Numbered from the stretch's first letter, positions 43,107 to 52,907 are shown. The stretch is 64,000 bases of DNA from Odoribacter splanchnicus DSM 20712 (GCF_000190535.1 NC_015160.1:3286001-3350000); one strand, 5' to 3'. Program-made: numbers and translations. Notes: generated from the sequence alone by a model not told the origin.

Positions 43107-44531
43107 ATGATGAAAACAACGCTATTAATCCTGACAGTTTTATTCTTTTCCGGAGTTTGTCCGGCTCAGATAGTCGAGCTCGATTTACAGAAATGCCGGA
43201 AAATGGCGGTAGAAAATAGTAAAAAATTGCAATCGGCAGAACAACAAGGTCAAAAAGCCGGTTTTGACAAAAAAGCTTACCGGGCTAATTTCCTACCTAA
43301 ACTTTCGGCTACAGGTTTATATGCCTATGTACACAAGAAGATGAAATTCGATATCGACGGGGGGTATCTGCCGGTATACGATGTGAACGATGTCGGACAG
43401 GCAGTGCCGCTGAATAGTTTGTATATGCCCGAAGGCAAACCTGTATTGGGAGCCGATGGGATACCCCTGTTCAAACAATATGCATTTATGCCGGATATCG
43501 ACCTGGCTTTGGGTATTGAAAATGCTTACACGGTAGGAGTGATGTTGGAACAGCCTCTTTATATGGGGGGGAAAGTGCGTTCTGCTTTTCGCATGGCTTC
43601 GATAGGTAAAGAAATTGCAGACCTGAATGTGAAATATAATCAGGCGGAAGTACTTGCCGAAGCAGATGCGGCTTATTGGCAATATCTGAAAGTCTGTGAA
43701 CAGGTCAAAGCTGCCGGAAAATACCTCGAAGTTGTGAAAGAATTGGTGCGTAATCTGGAAGATGCTTATCGGACGGGGATGGCCGCACAGAACGATCTGC
43801 TGAAAGCGCAGGTTAAACAAAATGAGGCGGAATTGATGGTACAAAAGGCACAGAACGGTCTGGCTTTGTCGGGAATGAATCTTTGCCGGATTGTCGGGGT
43901 TGATCTGATGAGTGAGCTGACGGTCAGGGATAGCCTCGGAGAAGGTATCGTTTCCGGCCTGTGGGAAGAAGGGGATAATATCACCGGCCGTCCCGAATAC
44001 AATATGTTGGAACGGCAAATCGAACTGAAAGAAAAAGAAGTAGCCTTGACGCGTTCGGATTTTTTGCCTCAATTGGGAGTCTCTGCTTCGTATGGATATA
44101 GTGACGGGATTACGTTAAACGGCAAATCGGACGGTATCGCTTCTTTTGCAGCTTTGGCTTCGTTGAAAATACCTATTTATCATTGGGGAGAAGGACGTAA
44201 TAAAGTCAAAGCCATGAAAGCCGAAGAAGAGATGGTGCGTTTGAAAAAAGAAGAAACCGAGCAGATGATGCAGCTCGAAGTGGCCCGGGCCCGCTATAAT
44301 GTCGAAGATGCTGCTACCCGGGTTCGGCTCACACGACGGTCACTTTCTCAGGCCGAAGAAAACCTGCAGGTGAGTAAGAATCGTTTTGAAGTAGGAATGG
44401 AGACCCTTACCAATTACATGGAAGCACAGGCACAATGGCAGAAGGCTTGGAGTGATTGGATAGAGGCTAAGGCTGAACTTCGTGTGAATGAAACCTATTA
44501 TTTGAAATCTACCGGAAGACTTAGCGACTAA
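43107..44531 (+). CDS. TolC family outer-membrane channel 2
   Basis: Outer-membrane efflux protein of 474 residues. The ATG at 43107 (or 43110), 7 bases past the RND stop, gives a signal peptide ending CPAQ; earlier starts would sit inside the pump gene. OEP repeats are visible (ELDLQKCRKMAVENSKKLQSAEQQ, EADAAYWQYLKVCEQVKAAGKYLEVVKEL). It completes the first MFP-RND-TolC set. Its 3' end overlaps that of the minus-strand invertase by 4 bp. Confidence 0.92.
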   Translation: MMKTTLLILTVLFFSGVCPAQIVELDLQKCRKMAVENSKKLQSAEQQGQKAGFDKKAYRANFLPKLSATGLYAYVHKKMKFDIDGGYLPVYDVNDVGQAVPLNSLYMPEGKPVLGADGIPLFKQYAFMPDIDLALGIENAYTVGVMLEQPLYMGGKVRSAFRMASIGKEIADLNVKYNQAEVLAEADAAYWQYLKVCEQVKAAGKYLEVVKELVRNLEDAYRTGMAAQNDLLKAQVKQNEAELMVQKAQNGLALSGMNLCRIVGVDLMSELTVRDSLGEGIVSGLWEEGDNITGRPEYNMLERQIELKEKEVALTRSDFLPQLGVSASYGYSDGITLNGKSDGIASFAALASLKIPIYHWGEGRNKVKAMKAEEEMVRLKKEETEQMMQLEVARARYNVEDAATRVRLTRRSLSQAEENLQVSKNRFEVGMETLTNYMEAQAQWQKAWSDWIEAKAELRVNETYYLKSTGRLSD

Positions 44532-45229
44532 GTCTCCGGTTTTTCTATAGGATTTTGCTCCTGGATTTCTTCTTCCGGTGTTTTTTTCGGTTTTTTCAAT
44601 AACGTACGCAGGTAAAACAGCCGTACCGTTTCCGGAGAGACTTTATAGCGCATTGCAATTTTCTGAAACGAGAAACCTTCGGTCCTTAAATCTTTGATTT
44701 CTTGTTCATGTTCGAATAACTTACCGGCCCGCAGACTGCCTTTGGGACGTCCTAACTTTATTCCTTGGGCTCTGCGGCGTGCCAGAGCTTCGCGTGTACG
44801 CTGAGAAATCAACGTACGTTCGATTTCAGCACATAGACCAAAAGCGAAAGCGAGTACCTGACTGTTGATAGAAGAATCGAATTTATATCCTTCCTTAATA
44901 CTGTGAATGGTGATCCCTTTTTCAATCGATTGATGAATAATGTTCATGATATTCATCATTTTCCGGCTTAGCCGGGAAACTTCGGTAATTATCAAGACAT
45001 CACCTTTTTGCAGTTTTTTGAGCAGTATTCCTAATTCTCTCTCACTTTCTTTTTTTGTTCCACTCACGGTTTCTGTACACCACATGGTAATTTTCAGTTC
45101 TTGCCGATGGCAGAAATTAATTACCTCGCTTTTCTGATTCAGAATGGTTTGCTTATCTGTGCTCACCCGCAGATAAGCAGCAACTATAGGAGCTCTGTCC
45201 TTCAGTTCCTGTTTCTTTTTTTCGGGCAT
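44528..45229 (-). CDS. Serine DNA invertase/resolvase 2 (Mpi-like)
   Basis: Serine recombinase of 233 residues, paralogous to 1668-2333. Catalytic Ser23 lies in AYLRVSTDKQ; TEVSRLSR and FGLCAEIERTLISQRTREALARRRAQGIKLGRPKGS are family hallmarks; a C-terminal helix-turn-helix follows (EGFSFQKIAMRYKVSPETVRLFY) and a charged tail. It sits head-on between two paralogous efflux operons. The minus strand reads TATATTTG at about 45285-45292 as its -7 element, and a small palindrome (CAGTATgagATACTG, 45242-45256) lies in its leader. Target site unknown. Confidence 0.92.
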   Translation of the reverse strand: MPEKKKQELKDRAPIVAAYLRVSTDKQTILNQKSEVINFCHRQELKITMWCTETVSGTKKESERELGILLKKLQKGDVLIITEVSRLSRKMMNIMNIIHQSIEKGITIHSIKEGYKFDSSINSQVLAFAFGLCAEIERTLISQRTREALARRRAQGIKLGRPKGSLRAGKLFEHEQEIKDLRTEGFSFQKIAMRYKVSPETVRLFYLRTLLKKPKKTPEEEIQEQNPIEKPET

Positions 45230-45523
45230 AGTTGTTTAGATCAGTATGAGATACTGTTAATGCTTTTTTTCTCTTTTAGTTCACAAATATACGAAAGTTG
45301 GCCAGTTATGAGAAACTTTTGTGAAAAATGAGATCTGAAAATTAAGAGATTTGAACAGTTTTTGTTTTTTTAACTTACCGATGGGAAAGAAATAAAATTA
45401 GTTTTCAAATTCCACCTACTTCGTGAAACATATATTCGATGTCGTAAGTATATATTAAGACTTTAATATTCAGTATATAATAAATAAATGTCAGATACGA
45501 TGAGAAAAAGTAGGAATAGAATT

Positions 45524-46588
45524 ATGAAGATGAAATGGCTGGTATGGGGTTGCATAGCAGCATCGATAGGGATTTTAGGATCTTGTCGGAATAAGCAGGT
45601 TCAGGTAGATATTCCGCAATTAGTAAAGACAGCTCCCGTGAATGGACATGATGGGATGACTTCTGTCACTTATCCTGGAAAAATTCAGGCTGCATCGAAT
45701 GTGAAACTGGCCTTCCGGGTAGCCGGACCTATCCGTAAAATTTATGTAAACGAAGGACAATATGTGAAAAAAGGACAATTATTGGCCGAATTGGATCCCC
45801 GGGATTATCAGATTCAATTTAATGCTACTCAGGCCGAATATACCCAGGTGAAAGGCGAAGCAGACCGGATTATAGAGTTGTATCGCCGTGGAAGTGTTTC
45901 GGTGAATGAGTACGATAAAGCTGTCGCTGCACGTAAAAGGGTGACCGCTTTATATAATGCACACCGGAATGCATTGAACGATACCCGTTTGAAAGCTCCC
46001 TTCGATGGTTATGTACAAAATAAGTACTTCAACGCTCCTGAGATTGTGAATCAGGGTACTCCGGTGGTATCGATGATCGATAACGATTATTTTGAAGTGG
46101 ACGTCAATATCCCTTCCGGAGATTTTATCCGGCGTGAGGATTTTATGACTTTCCACGCGAATGCCGATGTTTGTCCCGATTCGATTCTGCCTTTGGAACT
46201 GCTCGACATCACTCAGGGGGCAAATTACAACCAGTTGTTTACAGCTCGTTTCCGTTTAAAACGGAATCCGGTTCTGGCGCCAGGTATGAGTGTCTCCGTT
46301 ACAATCGGATTTAAGCCCTCTTCAGAAGCGATGAGTATTGTTCCTGTCTCGGCCTTGTTTATGAAAGACGGACAGTCGTTTGTCTGGTTGTATAATGAGC
46401 AGGACGAAACGATCGAACCGGTGAGTGTCGCCGTAGAACGCCTGACAAAAGATGGAGAAGCAATTGTGAGATCTGCTTTGAGGAAAGGGCAAACGGTGAT
46501 TTCTGCCGGTGTCAATGATTTGAAGGAAGGGCAGAAAGTAAAACTTTTACCTCCCGTCCCGGCTTCGAATGTTGGAGGGCTGTTGTAA
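45524..46588 (+). CDS. RND efflux periplasmic adaptor (MFP) lipoprotein 2
   Basis: Membrane fusion protein of 354 residues from ATG 45524 (lipoprotein signal IGILGSC-RNKQ); an ATG at 45488 would add 12 basic residues. It is a close paralog of the protein at 38816: VTYPGKIQAASNVKLAFRVAGPIRKIYVNEGQYVKKGQLLAELDPRDY aligns almost without gaps, here cut in pieces: AFRVAGPIRKI and LLAELDPRDYQIQF. First gene of the second tripartite set. The 294-bp gap before it has no clear consensus promoter on the plus strand. Confidence 0.92.
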   Translation: MKMKWLVWGCIAASIGILGSCRNKQVQVDIPQLVKTAPVNGHDGMTSVTYPGKIQAASNVKLAFRVAGPIRKIYVNEGQYVKKGQLLAELDPRDYQIQFNATQAEYTQVKGEADRIIELYRRGSVSVNEYDKAVAARKRVTALYNAHRNALNDTRLKAPFDGYVQNKYFNAPEIVNQGTPVVSMIDNDYFEVDVNIPSGDFIRREDFMTFHANADVCPDSILPLELLDITQGANYNQLFTARFRLKRNPVLAPGMSVSVTIGFKPSSEAMSIVPVSALFMKDGQSFVWLYNEQDETIEPVSVAVERLTKDGEAIVRSALRKGQTVISAGVNDLKEGQKVKLLPPVPASNVGGLL

Positions 46589-46648
46589 TGTAAATAGGAA
46601 TGTCGGGCTTTCAGACCGGTATAGGACTAAATAGGAAAATCTTAAATT

Positions 46649-49600
46649 ATGAACTTTACAGAATATGCTTTAAAAAATAAGGCGCTGGTTTATTTTTTTG
46701 TTTTTGTATTGGTAGTCGGAGGAATTTATTCCTTCTTTACCATGAGTAAATTAGAAGACCCGGCCATTACGGTGAAACAAGCTATGGTCGTAACTACTTT
46801 CCCCGGTGCATCTGCCTGGCAGGTGGAATTGGAGGTGACCGATGTACTCGAGAAATCGATCCGTTCTATGGGAGACCTGGATCATGTAGAATCGCGTTCT
46901 ATGGACGATATCTCACTTATTCTGGTCGAATTGAGCAGTACGGTACCATTAGCAGAATTACAGCAGAATTGGGATATCCTGCGCCGTAAAGTGGCGAACG
47001 TACAAGCTCAGTTACCGGCCGGTGCCCAGCCTTCGACGGTCATGGACGATTTCGGCGATGTATACGGGATGTTTTATGCAATGACATCGGATGGCTTCGA
47101 TTATCAGAAAATGATGGACTATGCCCAGTTGGTAAGACGTACTGTGCTGGATATCGACGGGGTGAGCAGTGTCGACATATATGGAGAACGGCCGGCCTGT
47201 ATCGATATCGATATTCAGGAATCGAAAATGGCCAATTTGGGGGTTCATCCTGCCGAGATCATCCTCACCCTCCGCGGACAAAATGCAACGGTCTATTCCG
47301 GTTACTATAACAGTGGGGAAAAAAGAGTACGCGTAGGAATAGACGGCGATTTCAATGGAATTGAAGATATCCGTAATCTCCTGATCCGGGGACACGAAGA
47401 AGACGATATCCGTTTGGGAGACGTGGCCGATATTACCAAAGGGTACGTTCAGCCTCAGCAAGAGGGATTGAAATATGATACGCTGCCGGCTATCGCTATA
47501 TCGATAGCGATGCAAAAAGGGGGAAATATCATCCAGTTGGGAAAAGTAATCGATCAAAAATTGGACGAACTGAAGCAAAATATCATTCCTGCCGGTATAA
47601 ATTTCGAGAAAGTATTTTTTCAGCCTACCCGGGTAAAAGATGCGATCAGTGTATTTATGGTCAACCTGATCGAATCTGTATTGATTGTGATCATCGTGGT
47701 GATGTTAGCCATGGGATTCCGTAGTGGTTATATAATCGGGATCGGATTGGTGGTAGTTGTTTTGGGTTCTTTTGTGATTTTACATATGATGCACGGCACT
47801 TTACAAAGGGTATCCCTGGCATCGTTTATTGTAGCTATGGGAATGCTGGTCGATAATGCCATCGTTATTACCGACGGGATTATGGTGGATATGAAACGGG
47901 GGATTCCCAAGCCGGATGCTTTGGTCAATATCACGAAGAAAACGGCTTGGGCATTGTTGGGGGCTACTACGATCGGTATCCTGACTTTTTTACCGATCTA
48001 TATGTCGCCCGATACAACCGGCGAATATGTCCGTGACCTTTTTATCGTATTGGCTGTATCGCTATGGCTGAGCTGGATATTGGCGCTGGCTTATGTTCCG
48101 ATCCAGGCCGACCGGGCTTTTAAACCCAAAGTGGTCGAACCGGGAGAACCCGATAATCCGTTCAATGGCAGAATTTACCGGCAATATCAGCGACTTCTCC
48201 GTTTTGCCATCCACTATCGTTGGATCTGGATTGTAGCTACTGTGATTTTACTGGTTTTTAGTGTTTACGGTTATCGGTTTATAAAACAGGGATTTTTTCC
48301 CGACTTGAGTTATAATCAATTGTATATCGAATATAAAATGCCTTTCGGTACCAATCCTGAGACTGTCGAAAAAGATTTGGCCAGTATGGAAAAATATTTG
48401 ATGAGTCGGCCTGAAATCACCGCCGTAACCACAAGTTTGGGTGGAACTCCCTCGCGTTATAATCTGGTCCGTACGGTGGCCGAGCCCGCTTTAAGTTATG
48501 GGGAACTGATCGTTGATTTTACTTCGCCGGCGGCTCTGAAGGAACATTTGAATGAATTGCAGGCTTATCTTTCTTCTCATTATCCGCAGGCATATGTGCG
48601 GATGAAACAGTACAACCTGATGTATATGGATTTCCCGATTCAGTTTATGATTTCAGGTCCCGATCCGGCAGTATTAAAATCACTCTGTGCACAGGTTGAA
48701 GGGATCATGCGGGCAGATTCATCGGTAATGCTGGTAACCAATAATTGGGGCCCGGAGACTCCGGCGATGCGGGTGGATTATCAACAGCAGACTGCCCGGG
48801 ATGTAAACCTGAGCCGGGAAGATGTCGGGTTGGCCGTACTGGCTGCTACCGACGGCTTGCCGATCGGTTCTTATTATGAGGGCGAACATCCTTTACCGAT
48901 CTATCTGAAAAGTGTGAACGATCAGGGACAACGACCCGGGCAGATCGGTAATGTCCCGGTTTGGAGTATGGTTCCTTCGACGAATGGAATAGGCCTCGGT
49001 ACAGTGAAAGAGTTGATGACCGGAATGATCGGTACCGATGATGTATTAAAACGATTGATCGGTTCAGTACCGCTCAACCAGGCTAGTAGTGGAGTGGAAG
49101 TCGGCTGGGAAGTACCGGTCGTACGTCGTTATAACGGACAGCGTTCTATTGCTGTACAATGTAATAACGCTCCCGGATATACGACTACCGCAGCCAGAAA
49201 TAGCTTGCTTCCGAAAATCGAGGCATTGGATATTCCTCCTGGTTATACTACAGCCTGGCAAGGCGAATACCTGGCAAGTACGCAGTCACAGTTTTATTTG
49301 TTTAAAAATGTACCGATCGCTATCGTGCTCATATTGGCTATATTGATCGCTCTGTTTAAAGATTTCCGTAAGCCACTGATGATCTTGTTGTGTTTACCGT
49401 TGGCCATTACGGGAGTGGTGGCCGGAATGCTGATCGCCGGTAAAGAATTTGGTTTTGTGGCGATTGTCGGGGCCTTGGGATTGGTCGGCATGATGATTAA
49501 GAATGGGGTAGTTTTGGTAGATGAAGTCGATATTCAAATCCGTTCCGGGAAAGATCCTTTTCTGGCTTTGGTAGATGCTTCTACCTCCCGTTTACGTCCG

Positions 49601-49825
49601 GTATTCCTGGCGGCGATGACGACTATTTTGGGAATGATCCCTTTGGTGAACGACGATATGTTCGGGGCTTTGGCGGTTACGATTATGGGAGGACTGTTTA
49701 TCGGAACAATCATTACTCTGGTGATTTTACCGATATTATATTCTTTATTTTTCCGTATCCGTCCTGCTAAACACGGAGAAGAAGAACAACAGCAACAACA
49801 ACAAATACGAATCAATTGGAGGTAA
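46649..49825 (+). CDS. RND efflux transporter 2
   Basis: Pump of 1058 residues, paralogous along its full length to the one at 39929 (both begin MNxxEYAL, both carry AMGMLVDNAIVI and ALGLxGMMIKNGVVL). The very C terminus differs: a run of six Gln residues encoded by CAA/CAG repeats at 49787-49804. It functions with the adaptor before and the TolC after. Whether its substrates differ from those of pump 1 is not readable. Confidence 0.95.
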   Translation: MNFTEYALKNKALVYFFVFVLVVGGIYSFFTMSKLEDPAITVKQAMVVTTFPGASAWQVELEVTDVLEKSIRSMGDLDHVESRSMDDISLILVELSSTVPLAELQQNWDILRRKVANVQAQLPAGAQPSTVMDDFGDVYGMFYAMTSDGFDYQKMMDYAQLVRRTVLDIDGVSSVDIYGERPACIDIDIQESKMANLGVHPAEIILTLRGQNATVYSGYYNSGEKRVRVGIDGDFNGIEDIRNLLIRGHEEDDIRLGDVADITKGYVQPQQEGLKYDTLPAIAISIAMQKGGNIIQLGKVIDQKLDELKQNIIPAGINFEKVFFQPTRVKDAISVFMVNLIESVLIVIIVVMLAMGFRSGYIIGIGLVVVVLGSFVILHMMHGTLQRVSLASFIVAMGMLVDNAIVITDGIMVDMKRGIPKPDALVNITKKTAWALLGATTIGILTFLPIYMSPDTTGEYVRDLFIVLAVSLWLSWILALAYVPIQADRAFKPKVVEPGEPDNPFNGRIYRQYQRLLRFAIHYRWIWIVATVILLVFSVYGYRFIKQGFFPDLSYNQLYIEYKMPFGTNPETVEKDLASMEKYLMSRPEITAVTTSLGGTPSRYNLVRTVAEPALSYGELIVDFTSPAALKEHLNELQAYLSSHYPQAYVRMKQYNLMYMDFPIQFMISGPDPAVLKSLCAQVEGIMRADSSVMLVTNNWGPETPAMRVDYQQQTARDVNLSREDVGLAVLAATDGLPIGSYYEGEHPLPIYLKSVNDQGQRPGQIGNVPVWSMVPSTNGIGLGTVKELMTGMIGTDDVLKRLIGSVPLNQASSGVEVGWEVPVVRRYNGQRSIAVQCNNAPGYTTTAARNSLLPKIEALDIPPGYTTAWQGEYLASTQSQFYLFKNVPIAIVLILAILIALFKDFRKPLMILLCLPLAITGVVAGMLIAGKEFGFVAIVGALGLVGMMIKNGVVLVDEVDIQIRSGKDPFLALVDASTSRLRPVFLAAMTTILGMIPLVNDDMFGALAVTIMGGLFIGTIITLVILPILYSLFFRIRPAKHGEEEQQQQQQIRINWR

Positions 49826-49826
49826 T

Positions 49827-51236
49827 ATGAAGGCACTTTTAATGATTTTGATCTTTTTTCCTGGAGTTTTATCGGCTCAGGTGGAGCTGGATTTACAGTT
49901 ATGCCGGGAAATGGCTATTCGCAATAGTAAGGAGATGGAAATCGCCGACCGGCAACACCGGAAGGCTATGTTCGATACCAAATCCTACCGGGCGGATTAT
50001 TTGCCTAAATTGTCTGCTGTCGGAGTCGGATTTTATAATCAGAAAAAATATAATTATAAATTGAAAGGAGGATATCTTCCCACTTATAAACCGGGAGAGA
50101 ATGGGCAATTGGAACCGAATGTAATGATCGATCCCGCAACCCAGAAACCGGTGATTGGAAGTGATGGCAATCCGGTTTTCAATGAATATGCTTTTTTACC
50201 GGATATCCGTTTACAATTGAAGTTGAGAGGGGTTTATATGGCTGGGGCTCAGCTCGAACAACCGGTCTATCTGGGAGGTAAAGTCCGGGCTGCACATCGG
50301 ATGGCACAATTGGGAGAGGACATCGCTGTCGAGAATATCCGGTTGAGCCGTTCTGAAATCGTGGTAGCGACAGACGAAGCTTATTGGCAACTGTTGAGAG
50401 TCGGCGAGCAGGTGTCCGCTGCCGAGAAGTACAGACAGGTCGTGAAAGAACTCCTGCAAAACCTGCGGGATGCTCAGGTGGTCGGAATGGCTACACCCAA
50501 CGATGTACTGAAAGCCCAGGTCCGCTACAATGAGGCTGGCTTGATGTTGCAGAAAGCACAGAACGGACAGGTGTTGGCGAGCATGAATCTATGCCGGTTG
50601 GTCGGCCTCAATCTGCAAACGGAATTACACCTGCAAGATTCTTTGACAGATAAGATAGATCCTCGCATCTGGGCTTTGGATACTTCTGTGGAACAGCGCC
50701 CCGATTATACGATGTTGGCTCAGGAAGTAGACCTCAGGAAAAAACAAGTCGATTTGACACGGGCTGATTTTTTACCTCAGATCGGAGTGACCGCCGGTTA
50801 TGGCTATGGAGGAGGATTGCAATTGAATGGAGATGATGAGGCAAGTGCTACTTTCTCGGCTATGGCAGCAGTGAAAATTCCCGTATTCCATTGGGGAGAA
50901 GGGAAAAATAAAGTAAGATCCGCCCGGATGGAGGAAGAAATCAGCCGTCTGAATCTTGAAAAAACAACGGATTTGATGCGTCTGCAAATTACTTCCGCCC
51001 GGTTTTCTGTTACAGATGCCCAAAAACGGGTAGAGATGGCCCGGAATGCCCTGTCGCAGGCAAAGGAAAACCTGAAAATCAGCAATGACCAGTATCAGGT
51101 GGGTATGGAAAACCTCACTGCCTTGCTGGAAGCACAGGCACAGTGGCAAGAAACCTGGAGCCAGTGGATCGATGCGAAAGCCTTGTTACACCTGAGTGTA
51201 TCCCAATACCTGAAAGCGATTGGAAAGTTGGACTGA
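49827..51236 (+). CDS. TolC family outer-membrane channel 3
   Basis: Outer-membrane efflux protein of 469 residues, starting 1 base after the pump stop and behind GGAGGT. Signal peptide ends VLSAQ. Paralog of TolC 2: VELDLQLCREMAIRNSKEMEIADRQ, ATDEAYWQLLRVGEQVSAAEKY, GATTERN-like coils near the C terminus (QAKENLKISNDQYQVGMENLTALLEAQAQW). It closes the second MFP-RND-TolC set. Confidence 0.92.
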   Translation: MKALLMILIFFPGVLSAQVELDLQLCREMAIRNSKEMEIADRQHRKAMFDTKSYRADYLPKLSAVGVGFYNQKKYNYKLKGGYLPTYKPGENGQLEPNVMIDPATQKPVIGSDGNPVFNEYAFLPDIRLQLKLRGVYMAGAQLEQPVYLGGKVRAAHRMAQLGEDIAVENIRLSRSEIVVATDEAYWQLLRVGEQVSAAEKYRQVVKELLQNLRDAQVVGMATPNDVLKAQVRYNEAGLMLQKAQNGQVLASMNLCRLVGLNLQTELHLQDSLTDKIDPRIWALDTSVEQRPDYTMLAQEVDLRKKQVDLTRADFLPQIGVTAGYGYGGGLQLNGDDEASATFSAMAAVKIPVFHWGEGKNKVRSARMEEEISRLNLEKTTDLMRLQITSARFSVTDAQKRVEMARNALSQAKENLKISNDQYQVGMENLTALLEAQAQWQETWSQWIDAKALLHLSVSQYLKAIGKLD

Positions 51237-51327
51237 AGATAAATTCGAAGACTACTTATGAAAATTTTGATTTGATTTTTCTTTTTGAATTTATTATCTT
51301 TGTTTTATTAATTATAAATTTTATTAA

Positions 51328-51599
51328 ATGAAAAGAAGACTAATGTTATTTGTGTTTCAGTGTTAATTATGGGAATTGGTATTATTGGAAGTAATTAGAG
51401 TGTGAATGAGCATACTGCTGACTTTTTAGCTTTTGCTAATATGGAGGCATTAGCTCGTGGGGAATCTGGAAGTGGGATCACTTGTTGGAGGACTGTTTCG
51501 ATGAATGGGGCTGGTAGGCCTGCTCATTACACTTATTGTGGAAGTTGTGATGCTGTATTGGCCCGGGAGGTTGCTGATAAAGATTATTGTCCTCGTTGA
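51328..51599 (+). pseudogene. NVEALA-family small protein, frameshifted and with in-frame stop
   Basis: ATG at 51328 begins MKRRLMLFVFQC and stops at 51364. The frame that starts one base earlier continues the leader (VLIMGIGIIGSN), meets a TAG at about 51396, then reads SVNEHTADFLAFANMEALARGE and a Cys-rich tail (ITCWRTV, TYCGSCDAVL, DYCPR). FANMEALA is the NVEALA motif, and the layout (leader, motif, Cys-rich end of about 85 residues, followed by a 6-bladed propeller lipoprotein) is standard in Bacteroidetes. One frameshift plus one stop indicate decay. A GTG at 51402 could only make the part after the leader. Confidence 0.75.
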
Positions 51600-51605
51600 T
51601 TTTAA

Positions 51606-51634
51606 GGGGTGTCAAATTTTTTTGATCACCCCCT
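51606..51634 (+). terminator. Hairpin between NVEALA pseudogene and propeller gene
   Basis: GGGGTG-TCAAA pairs with TTTGAT-CACCCC around a T-rich loop; no strong T tract follows. May be a partial terminator setting the ratio of the two products. Confidence 0.5.
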
Positions 51635-51651
51635 CATTTATTTGTATCTCT

Positions 51652-52686
51652 ATGAGAAATCTGTTTTGTCTGTTTTTGGGTGTGGTGCTGGCCATAGCTT
51701 GTACGCATAAAGAGTTTTATTCTTTTACAAATGAGAAGAATTTAGAAATGATATCGGTTAAGATCGACGAGATTCTTTTGGCCGATTTTATGATAAAGAA
51801 AGGGAATTATTTGTTCATGATCAGTACCCGATCGGATTCTATGGTTTATTTGTATGCTTTACCTGATTTGCAGTACTGTAAAAGTTTTGGGATAAAAGGA
51901 AAAGGTCCCGGTGAGTTTATCTTGCCTATGTTTGTAGAAGCTCCGGGAAATGATGTTTATATATGGGGATATTCCGACGTTAGATTGATTCGTTGTTTTT
52001 CAGTAGATTCTAATGCACATATTACTGTAAAGCAAGATTATCATTTGGATAAATACGAAACTTTTAATTTTATGCATTTGATCCGGGATTCTATATGTGT
52101 ATATAGTTTAATGCCTACACAGCCTTTGGTAAAATTATACGATTTGAAAAATGGGAAAAATATGGGGGAATTGAAAATTGGATCTAAAAATAGGGTAAAT
52201 TCCTATTTGTCCGATGGAGATGGGGTGATGGCTGCCAATGATTCGGTGATTATTGTCGCTTATCATTATAAAAAGCAGATCGATATTTATGATGTCAGTA
52301 CTTTGAAACTGAAAAAGCGATTGATCGGGGATTACCGCCCTCAAAAATTAACAGACGATTTTACAGAAAATAAATATCATTATGTAGATATAGTTGCCGG
52401 AAAGAAAAGATTCTATGCTCTATACCGGGGATGCAGAAATAAAGATGCCAAAGAAAATAGTGATATTCTGGAGTCTTTCGATTATGATGGAAATCCTGTT
52501 ATTAAATATAAATTCAATGATTTAAGTCCCGATATTTTTTATGTAGATGATGAAGCTGCTGTTTTATATGGTTATAAGTCCGCATACCCGGACTTAATGC
52601 TAAAATATGAATTAGAAGAAAGACTTCCGACTTATCAGGTCGATATTGATGAAAAACAAAGCTTTCGTTCCGTGTGCCGAAACTGA
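51652..52686 (+). CDS. 6-bladed beta-propeller lipoprotein (TolB-like)
   Basis: Lipoprotein of 344 residues from ATG 51652 (signal VVLAIAC-THKE). Earlier start candidates lie within the NVEALA pseudogene in another frame. KSFGIKGKGPGEF is the hallmark of the Bacteroidetes 6-bladed/TolB-like propeller family, with blade strands such as NDVYIWGYSDVRLIRCFSV and DSVIIVAYHYKKQIDIYDV. Usual companion of NVEALA proteins; function unknown. The last residues (SFRSVCRN) look abrupt and coincide with the start of an unrelated frame, so the end may have been replaced. Confidence 0.8.
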   Translation: MRNLFCLFLGVVLAIACTHKEFYSFTNEKNLEMISVKIDEILLADFMIKKGNYLFMISTRSDSMVYLYALPDLQYCKSFGIKGKGPGEFILPMFVEAPGNDVYIWGYSDVRLIRCFSVDSNAHITVKQDYHLDKYETFNFMHLIRDSICVYSLMPTQPLVKLYDLKNGKNMGELKIGSKNRVNSYLSDGDGVMAANDSVIIVAYHYKKQIDIYDVSTLKLKKRLIGDYRPQKLTDDFTENKYHYVDIVAGKKRFYALYRGCRNKDAKENSDILESFDYDGNPVIKYKFNDLSPDIFYVDDEAAVLYGYKSAYPDLMLKYELEERLPTYQVDIDEKQSFRSVCRN

Positions 52687-52907
52687 CGTTTGGCGATTAC
52701 TGGTTGGAACTGCCCACGCGCTTCAGTAAAGGGCAGTTGACTTATTTACTATATGGCAAAGAACTGTCTTCCTCAGGCTCTTACCTGAAGCTGTGGGTGA
52801 AAAAACGATTAAAAATAAGTTTTGACGGCAAAAAGAAACTGGAGAATTTCGATGTCCTGGGACATGTCAATAAGTTCTGTCGGCTCAAAATTAGCAATTA
52901 TTTATGA
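52674..52907 (+). CDS. Unrecognised 77-aa ORF or fragment
   Basis: Frame of 77 residues from GTG at 52674, overlapping the end of the propeller gene by 13 bp. It begins MPKLTFGDYWLELPTRFSKG and has a basic stretch KLWVKKRLKISFDGKKKL. No signal peptide and no family recognised. GC content is somewhat higher than in the propeller gene, and the start is embedded in it; likely a fragment of a gene broken by rearrangement. The 271 bp after it hold only hairpins. Confidence 0.35.
   Translation: MPKLTFGDYWLELPTRFSKGQLTYLLYGKELSSSGSYLKLWVKKRLKISFDGKKKLENFDVLGHVNKFCRLKISNYL

Noticed and set aside
45230..45523. Possible second invertible segment beside invertase 2 (ATACTG/CAGTAT arms at 45251 and 45471)
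   Set aside because: Arms are only 6 bp and the flanks do not match; expected by chance in AT-rich DNA.
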